Part shown: in pieces, positions 56,979 through 64,000 of the stretch | How positions within the stretch are numbered: the first letter of the stretch is position 1 | How the letters are laid out: the number at the start of each line of letters is the position of its first letter | Origin: Stemphylium vesicarium | Taxonomy: Eukaryota > Ascomycota > Dothideomycetes > Pleosporales > Pleosporaceae | Direction: 5' to 3' | Length of the DNA: 64,000 nt | NCBI GenBank assembly: GCA_004380135.1 | Contig: QXCR01000132.1 | Location: forward strand, 1-64,000 | The notes under the pieces: model-generated | What the model saw: the letters and a program-made list of their open reading frames with translations, nothing else | Told to the model about the DNA's origin: nothing | Databases searched by the model: none | Translations under genes and position numbers: made by a program

Positions 56979-57934
56979 GGAAGCATGATGTGTTTCATGC
57001 TTCGTTTGTGTCCGCTTTTTATACCCGATTTGCATTTGTTTCCTCTCCTACTGCATGCATTGGAGTGTTTTCCCATCATGGACGCGTTCTTGTTGGCTCT
57101 ACTATGGCTGCGCATATACGGTGTTTGGTGCATTGCTGTTGCATACGGCGTTTGGACCTGGGCGTCAAAAGACTCTCCTACCTTTGGCGGGATTCCGTTT
57201 AGTATTGCTTAGTTACAGCATCCTAAAAGCACCTGCATGATGAGGAGGTTCAAGATAGAATGGAGAAGGATATCGTCTGTTCAACGCGGATGCTAACGGC
57301 TTTGTGCCTCACATTTGACCTCGTGACGGTGCTTCAAAAGCGCCGATTGGCCAATGGCCATGGTCTTACGTAGCGTTGAACCACGAAAGTACACGCCGCC
57401 TTACCACGTGTAGGCTGCGGTCCTCAACCTTGTCAATACCCCAATCCCACGGTACGTATTATCGATGGTTGTCGCTGATGTAGCATAGTACCAGAAGAAT
57501 CATGGGATTCTCTCTCTATGCAAGGAATTCGTTGATAAAGGGCGTGCAACTTACACAAATAGGGTTGATAGTACGGCCTTGGCACATAGCCTGTGTGGAG
57601 TCGCTTGTCGTCGCTTTCCCCAGACCGTGGCTAGCCGCTACCGAAAGGGTAGATAGGCATGATGCAGGTTCGCGGTTCCACATGCACGCATCGGACTACA
57701 TGTGTAGGGCGTGAGATAACCGACAAGTACTTGATTCCTTCGGAGTAGAGTTTAAAGGCTTCATGTTCCCGAACCCTCTAACTTGCACTCTACACACCTT
57801 CACCTTGATACTAGGTCGACTACGATACTCGTTTGTTTGACAAACAAAAAAGCAGGGACAAGGATAAGCACCGACGATACTGCAAGCTGAAAGGAAGACA
57901 ACAAAATCCGAAGAGCGAATACACCACACATAGC
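56979..57934. other. Spacer between SKT5 and the aminotransferase gene
   Basis: Includes the SKT5 3' flank and the aminotransferase promoter. Short hydrophobic frames at 56985-57212 look accidental. Confidence 0.55.
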
Positions 57935-59636
57935 ATGTCACCACCGTCTGCAGTCGAGGTGTCAGCCGTCTCGGACACGTCTGGAGTTACTATCCCGAAC
58001 CCTCTGACCGCACCAGTGCAGAGCAATGAGATTCCTGCAAGGAGGAAGAAGACAAGTGAGGCGCAATGGGGTGTGGCAGCACCATCTGATACAGCAAATT
58101 TCAGGTTAAGGTCTCACGACCATAAACCCAAAGGCAAATCATGGAGTGGTACGTTGTCTGTATGGGTCGTGTATCGCAGACATAGTAGGCTGACTTGCTC
58201 ACACAGACATCATGACCAACGAAGCCACCATCCGCAAGGGCAACTCATTAAAAGAAGCGGCCAAGTTCCTCGGCACACCAGGTATCATCTCTCTCGGCGG
58301 AGGTCTCCCATCTAGCGAGTACTTTCCGTTTGAAGAGCTATCCATCAAGGTCCCGCAAATCGGACACTTTTCAGAAGCCGAGACCAAGGAGTCTGGGGTG
58401 ACCATCACCGCAGGCAAACACGATCTTGCCGAGAACAAATCCAACTTCGACATCGCCACAGCATTCAACTACGGCCAGGGCTCAGGCTCCGCCCAGCTTC
58501 TACGCTTCATGACTGAGCACACTGAGCTAGTGCATAACCCACCGTACCAAGACTGGAGATGCACAATGACCATCGGCAGCACATCAGCCACCGACATGCT
58601 CCTGAGAATGTTTACGCGACCCGGCGACATGATTCTATCCGAAGAGTACACATTCTCCGCCTTTGTAGAAACCGCGCGGCCCATGGGCGTGCGCGTCTGC
58701 GGCATCCCGGTCGACAGTGAAGGCCTCCTCCCCACCGAAATGGACAGCATACTCACAAACTGGGACCAAGCCGCGCGCGGCGCCCGCAAGCCCCATCTGC
58801 TGTACACGGTGCCGACGGGGCAGAATCCGACGGGAGCAACGCAGAGCGCGTCGCGGCGCCGCCAACTCTACGCCGTGTGCCAGAAACACGACATCCACAT
58901 CCTAGAAGACGAACCCTACTACTTCCTGCAAATGCAGCCGTACACTGGACCCAACGCCCCCGCCGTACCGCTCCCGTCTTCGCACGCCGAATTCATCGAA
59001 TCCCTGGTGCCCAGCTACCTCTCGCTGGACACGGACGGGCGCGTAATCCGCATGGATTCCTTCTCCAAAGTCATTGCACCAGGGTCGCGGATCGGCTGGC
59101 TGACCGCCCCAGCGCAAGTCATAGAACGCTACTCCAAGCACGCCGACGTGTCGACGCAGAATCCTGCCGGCATGGCCCAACTCATCCTATTCAAGCTGCT
59201 CGACGAACACTGGGGCCACGCCGGCTACCTAGACTGGCTCCTGCATATCCGCCTGCAGTACACGCAGCGCCGTGACATCATCCTCGCCGCGTGCGCAAAG
59301 TACCTGCCCACTGAGGTGATGGCGTGGAAACCTCCCATGGCGGGCATGTTTCATTGGATGCAGGTCGATTTCAGGAAACATCCGGCGTATCCCGAGAAGA
59401 GTATTGAGACTATTGAAGAGAGCATTTTTATGCGCGTTATCGATCATGGCGCGTTGGTTATGCGTGGGAGTTGGTTCTATGCTGATGCGGAGGAGGAGCA
59501 TAATACGTTGTTTTTCCGCGCGACGTATGCGGCGGCGCCGGGGGAGAAGATTGAAGAGGGGATTAGGAGGTTGGGAGAGGCGGTTAGGGAGGAGTTTGGG
59601 CTGGGGGAGTATGCGAAGGAGAAATTGAACGGGTAG
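57935..59636 (+). CDS. ARO8: Aro8-type aromatic amino acid aminotransferase
   Basis: A PLP-dependent fold type I (class I/II) aminotransferase. Exons 57935-58148 and 58207-59636 over a 58-nt GTACGT..CAG intron give 547 residues. The N-terminal ~70 residues are variable. The splice joins KSWS to DIMTNEATIRKGNSLKEAAK. Seen: the LGTPGIISLGGGLPSSEYFP start of the fold; FNYGQGSGSAQLLRFM; the TVPTGQNPTGATQS active-site loop; the DEPYYFLQ cofactor Asp/Tyr; and SFSKVIAPGSRIGW with PLP-Lys359. FFRATYAAAPGEKIEEGIRR gives the substrate-carboxylate Arg region. Aro8 relatives transaminate Phe, Tyr, Trp and often 2-aminoadipate, so exact specificity is uncertain. The last 200 bp are G-rich, with codon use unlike the C-rich middle. 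Confidence 0.9.
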
Positions 59637-59962
59637 AAATGGGTTTGAGGCTTGATCATGTGCCGAGTGCGGGTTTCTTGCATTCTCTAGCGTGGCATGC
59701 TTGCTTGTAGTGTAGCGAGATGAAATCTTGTCGACGTATAATCCCACAGCCTGATCACCGTCTGCAAATGTCCTGGTCAATACCTTTTGTATTCTTACAT
59801 GTAGTCAACGCCGAGGTTTCGGCTAGACTCTCATTCATTCACGCAGCCCTGAAGCTTATCCAGACTCCACTCGTCACGCAGAGCTCATTCCGGCGGCCGC
59901 TGGTCTATTCCTGTTCCCTGTGTATCCCCCACTCTCCCAACTTCTTCTTCTCAGACATTGCT
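59637..59962. other. Convergent spacer, aminotransferase and OST2 3' ends
   Basis: 326 bp with nothing recognised. Confidence 0.6.
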
Positions 59963-60489
59963 CTAGTTGATAAAGTTGACACAAAAGAAGTGCAGCAACA
60001 AGCTCCCAAAGACAAAATCCGCAAACGCGCGCTCATGCGAAATCGTCTCGAAATGCTGCTTGTTTTCCGAGTTTGTCTGGATGCGTAGTGAGGCTGTGAG
60101 GACGAATTGGCCGACTGTTGCGCTGAAGCCGGAGAGGAAGGCGTTGAATGGCTATGTTACCACTATTGTTAGCTGCTATATCCAATTGATTTTGTGTAAA
60201 GACTCAAAGGGGATGCGATTCGATTTGAAAGTGAACTCGTATGGGAGAAACAGGGTATGAACTGGGCGGAACGTACAAAGTTACCAACAAGGACTACATA
60301 GGCGAATTGCAGTGCAGCTACTACGACGAGAAAGCCGAGGAATGTGTCGAGCAGCTTTGTTCGCTGTGGTGTCTTGGTGACGTATTTATCCCATATTCCC
60401 TGTGCAATGGCTGATGCGCTGGTGTTGTTGGCGCTTGCTTTGCTGGATCGCGAGGTTGTGGTTTCGGGGGTGCGTTGTTTGGGCGCCAT
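59963..60489 (-). CDS. OST2: Oligosaccharyltransferase subunit OST2 (DAD1)
   Basis: A small membrane subunit of the ER oligosaccharyltransferase that N-glycosylates proteins. Exons 60489-60277 and 60151-59963 over a 125-nt GTACGT..TAG intron give 133 residues, the normal size. The N-terminus is Ser/Thr/Lys-rich. Then TPQRTKLLDTFLGFLVVVAA leads into the first helix. The splice gives VGNFPFNAFLSGFSATVGQF, and the end is HERAFADFVFGSLLLHFFCV NFIN-type, the DAD1 signature. Start choice: MAPKQRTPE at 60489; the frame extends upstream, but that part is low-complexity. It is divergent from the TMEM14-family gene over 352 bp. Confidence 0.95.
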
Positions 60490-60841
60490 TTTCGTTTTGT
60501 CTTTTTTTGGGGGGGAAAGGAATTGGCGATAACAAGTTGGGCAGCTTGTGGTGGTGGTTGCTGTTACTGTTGCTGTTGCTGGGGGGGCAGCTGGTGTGAG
60601 CTTGAGGCCAGATGTTCGTGGTTGGTCCAAGCTGCAGCGGGATTACGACGAGCTTCGGTGTTCGGATGTCCGTTGGGGGTGCCTCCTCCCCCGCAAATAC
60701 CCATCATTAACTCGCATCCAGCCATCTCCGCAATCATCTTTTGAGCCTTTGCCTACTTTGCGAGTTTGGGAAGTTTCAGAACATTTTGATTGACACATCT
60801 TCTCTGCCTTTTACTCTTTGCATCATTCATACATAGCAACG
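60490..60841. promoter_or_regulatory. Shared divergent promoter, OST2 and TMEM14-family gene
   Basis: 352 bp with T7G8 near 60502 and an impure GTT/GCT triplet tract around 60548-60590. No coding signal. Confidence 0.5.
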
Positions 60842-61301
60842 ATGGTGAGCAGACACTCTGACCTCATTGGTTACGCACACGAGTCAGGTCTCTAGATGCA
60901 CCATACAAATGCTAATTGGAAATATAGAGCTCTCTCGGAAACATTGCTCTCATCCTCGGCGCCCTCACCGCTGGTGGCGGTATCACGGGATATGTGCGGA
61001 CGGGATCTGTACCTTCAATCGCAGCTGGTTGCACCGTCGGCTTGCTGGTACGTCTTGACCCATCTTGCCATCATTCTACAGCCACATCTAACACATGCCA
61101 CAGTACATACTTGGTGGCTTTCGCGTCAACAACCGCGCAGCTTACGGTGTAGAGCTTGCCCTAGCTGCCTCTGTCCTATTGGCTGGTAGCTCCATCCCCC
61201 GCGCAATCAAGTCTGGGAAGCCGTTGCCTATTGGATTGAGTATTCTGGCGACGTTTGGTCTCTGGACTTTTGGTAACGCGTTCATGACTAAACGTGCTTG
61301 A
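60842..61301 (+). CDS. TMEM14-family small membrane protein
   Basis: A 106-residue protein in three coding exons: 60842-60844 (the ATG alone), 60928-61047 and 61104-61301. The introns are 83 nt (GTGAGC..TAG, with a GCTAAT branch-like site) and 56 nt (GTACGT..CAG). The product begins MSSLGNIALILGALTAGGGI, continues with TGYVRTGSVPSIAAGCTVGL and YILGGFRVNNRAAYGVELAL, and ends LWTFGNAFMTKRA. It has several short hydrophobic helices with Gly-rich packing motifs, as in TMEM14 proteins. Some animal members act in the mitochondrial inner membrane; the fungal role is undefined. Reading straight on from the ATG would not give the conserved N-terminus, which supports the ATG-only exon. Confidence 0.85.
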
Positions 61302-62229
61302 ACTTGAGGGGGGAGATGGGGAAAAAGAGCCGGGTTGGGCGTGTTCAGCTTCGTGTAATACTACTATCAGGTGTAGGAATACAGGCCAAAATTGTACCTC
61401 AACTTTTACAGCGTCAAAAACCCAGGTTTCACCTACCATTTCGCACTAATACAAATATGAAGACAGCTTATGGCTTCCCCCATTTAGCTTCTCAGATTTG
61501 GAAATTAACTTGGACGTGCGCATCACATGACCACTATCCAAAATCCTGATGTTGTGACAGGCTCCCCACAACTTGTGTTCGCCAGGGGTTTCGGCGGCCT
61601 ATATGCGAGAATGCGACACCCACCACACAGCGTTGGATTGGCGACAGAGGAACCTCCCCACCAATTTAATATCCCGACCCCGCCTTGCGTATCAACTGCC
61701 GTCTCCTGTCTAGGATCTGGAACGACTTGGCGTCATACAGTTACACCACACAGGCCAATTCTGGCTATCGCAAGTATGGATCCGGGTCACATTGCGGATT
61801 TGGCTCATCAAAATTGAGGTAATTCAGCTTGTACGACGCAATAATACCTTGTCCAGTATCAGTGGCTGCCAATCCACAGGCATGTCCTGCCAATACACTC
61901 AGGCTGAAACCTGTCGAGAATGCTCAAGGGACCAAAGCGACAATGCCTGGATATCCCAGTCCGTCGTAGATGCCAAATCGGAATGCAAAGATTGGTCCAT
62001 CGATACGGCTTCCCATAGACCTTCTCCAGCATGTTCATCTATGGTATACAAGAAGAATGAGCATATATTGCAGATTAACGAGGTCGGAGCGTGGAGTGGC
62101 GTGGGTCGTGTTTTTCTTCATTGCCACGACCATTATTCGAGTGGACCAGATAAAGGGTAGGGTAATACCTACCTAATGATACTCGCCAACGTCTGAAAAA
62201 GTATTGTCTATCTGCAGAACTCGCTCAGT
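61302..62229. other. Spacer upstream of the AA8-AA12 gene
   Basis: About 0.9 kb with no gene recognised. Short frames near 61527-62176 show no family features. Confidence 0.55.
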
Positions 62230-64000
62230 ATGCGTTACACTCAGGTTCTCGGCAGTGCTGCTGCACTCGTTGGGTACAGTAAGTAAAGCATTTCAGACAT
62301 TGAACTACACTGACTTGAACAAAGCCCTTGCTCAAGAAGGTGAGGCCCAGTCTACCATTGTCTACGATGAAGAGACGAAAATCAGCTACTCCTCGTACAC
62401 GGAGCCGGAGACAGGAATGACCTTTGGTCTCGCTCTTCCCACGAACGTCACAGATCCGTACGATGCCATCATTCGGATAACTGCTCCGATTTCCAATCAA
62501 TGGGTGGGCTTCTCATGGGGAGGAAACATGGTCTGGAATCCACTGAGCGTCGCCTGGCCGAATGGTCAATCCGGAACGATTTCAGCTCGCTTCGCCTTGT
62601 ATGTCTCACCCTAACGGTTCACAAGGGAAATACTAATGTAAGGCAGTGGTATTGGTCTGCCGCTTGGTTACGACGGAGCCGAGCATACATATCTCAAAGG
62701 GACGCACACAAACACTACACACTGGACGGTCAATGCACTCTGCAAAGGCTGCACTGGATGGCAGAACAACGAAGACACACGATACTCGTTGAACGGCACC
62801 CGTACAACAGAGTTTGCCTGGGCCTACGGTGTTTCTGCTGTCGAAGACCCGGCTAGGAATAATTCCGCCTTCAACGTTCATCAAGCCTGGGGAAAATGGA
62901 TCCACAATCTTGACGCTGCACGCATCGAAGACTTCGATTCTTTGGTCCAGACTAACTTGCTGACTGCACCAATAGCCAGTCCTTCCGCTGACCCGACTAC
63001 AGTCGTGACCAGCGTCATATCTGCCACGTTTGCGACGGTAAAGCCAGTAGCGACTGCTGCTATCCCGGCCTCGTGCCCTGGTGCTGGTAGTCCTGCATTT
63101 CAAGGCAACCTCGCAGCAGGATGGAAGGCCACAAAGATTGCCGGAGGTATGACCAGTCCTCGGAGTATCCAATTTGACAGCGCGGGCAACATGCTGGTCG
63201 TCCAGTCCGGCAAGGGTATATCGTACCATAAGATGGGTGCAGACGGCTGCGTCACCTCGACCAAGATGCTGATATCGCAAAACAATCTGAACCATGGTAT
63301 CGCCATGAGCCACGACGGCAAAACACTCTATGCGAGCTCCATGACTCAGGCCTACTCCTGGCCATATGACGCCGCTGCTGGTACGCTCGGAACCCGGACG
63401 ACCGTCATCACAGGCATGTACAATGGCGGCTCCCATCTTACGCGCACTCTTGCCATTGCGCCACAAAATCCAAATCTCTTGGTCGTATCGCATGGATCCA
63501 ATTCCAACATTGACCAAGCCACGTCCGACCCGAAGACAGGCCGTGCCATCATCAAGGTCTTCGATCTGTCCAGTGTGCCCAGCGGAGGATACAACTACGT
63601 CTCTGCCGGTTACAACGCCGGCTACGGACAGCGCAACGAGGTCGGCATCTGCTTCGACAGCAACGACATGTAAGCCTCGCTCCATACTCCAGCCTCCACA
63701 GCGCGCGATACTAACATCTTCCGCCGCAGGCTCTGGGGCGTAGAAAACAGCGGCGACGAATTCAAGCGCAACGGCAAAGACATCCACAACGACAACCCGG
63801 GCGAGAAAGTACACTACATGGGCGACGTAACCACGCCCAATAACAACTGGTACGGCTATCCATCCTGCTTCACCGTCTGGAAACCCAGCGATTTTACCGA
63901 CAAAGCCTTCAAAGTCGGCGACTGGTTCACCCAAGCCCCCACCTCAAACATGAACGACGATACCTGCGTCGCGCGCGCGACGCCCCCAAAAATCACTCTG
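62230..64000 (+). CDS. Secreted oxidoreductase: cytochrome b (AA8) domain fused to PQQ-dependent sugar dehydrogenase (AA12); cut by right edge
   Basis: Exons 62230-62278, 62325-62598, 62647-63669 and 63730 to the edge give 539 residues so far. The start MRYTQVLGSAAALVGYTLAQ is a signal peptide. Residues ~20-210 form an AA8-like cytochrome domain: Met85 in GFSWGGNMVWNP and His133 in TNTTHWTVNALCKGC are candidate heme ligands, with the FAWAYGV strand near the end. A Ser/Thr/Pro/Val linker (~230-275) precedes an AA12-like domain: GNLAAGWKATKIAGGMTSPR, then NHGIAMSHDGKTLYASS, RNEVGICFDSNDMLWGVENS and NNWYGYPSCFTVWKP. Known pyranose dehydrogenases of this build oxidise sugars with PQQ and pass electrons via the heme to lytic polysaccharide monooxygenases. 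Whether a cellulose-binding module follows cannot be seen. Confidence 0.88.

Noticed and set aside
56985..57240. Short hydrophobic frames after SKT5 that resemble a small membrane protein
   Set aside because: Three overlapping frames of equal quality in the 3' flank, no family match, and no promoter-like spacing.
62633..63934. A 433-codon open frame on the minus strand across the AA8-AA12 gene
   Set aside because: It lies opposite a well-supported, spliced, conserved coding sequence and shows no family motifs. It is a by-product of codon bias.
1..64000. Search by eye for tRNA genes, CRISPR-like arrays and prokaryotic operons
   Set aside because: No convincing tRNA B-box context, no spaced repeat arrays and no bacterial-type gene order were seen; the window is eukaryotic nuclear DNA.

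Overview
The window reads as nuclear DNA of a filamentous ascomycete (Pezizomycotina), most plausibly a dothideomycete of the Pleosporales type. The grounds are: dense genes on both strands with short GT..AG introns (mostly 46-80 nt); a creB-type deubiquitinase, an FlbC-like zinc finger, a hybrid histidine kinase with PAS domains, a class IV chitin synthase and a COP9 signalosome subunit; and C-to-T style gene decay at the left end. The species assignment is inference. Gene models were built by hand: splice sites were chosen so that phase and conserved protein motifs both hold.

Layout. 1-3.7 kb is an accessory-looking, TA-rich stretch with a truncated coiled-coil gene, a decayed DUF6594-like gene and scraps of coding-like sequence. 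3.7-9.4 kb carries CPA2 (arginine-specific carbamoyl-phosphate synthase large chain) and the LCL3-type nuclease, both on the minus strand, with a cluster of TGACTC sites upstream of CPA2. 10.9-25.7 kb is a chromatin and transcription block: LSD1-type demethylase, creB, TFIIS, EAF6 and an FlbC-like regulator. A 4.7-kb gene-poor region lies upstream of the FlbC-like gene. 30.5-34.9 kb is a 1358-residue hybrid histidine kinase.

36-47.6 kb is a compact housekeeping block: YOS1, an acyltransferase of the condensation/alcohol-acetyltransferase superfamily, TFG2 (TFIIF beta), CSN4, MRPL49, NSA2 and a WD40-like protein. 49-57 kb holds a class IV (Chs3-type) chitin synthase and, divergently, its Skt5/Chs4-type activator. 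57.9-61.3 kb holds an Aro8-type aminotransferase, OST2 and a TMEM14-family protein. The right edge cuts a secreted oxidoreductase with a cytochrome b (AA8) domain followed by a PQQ-dependent sugar dehydrogenase (AA12) domain.

How the genes work together. The clearest functional pair is the chitin synthase and its activator. Several housekeeping genes are divergent pairs over short shared promoters: TFG2/CSN4, MRPL49/NSA2, TFIIS/EAF6 and OST2/TMEM14. Most of the rest is core genome with no evident cluster logic. The best leads are the AA8-AA12 fusion, the chitin synthase/activator pair, two microexons (11 and 14 nt), an ATG-only first coding exon, the TGACTC cluster, and phased GACGT elements before the kinase.
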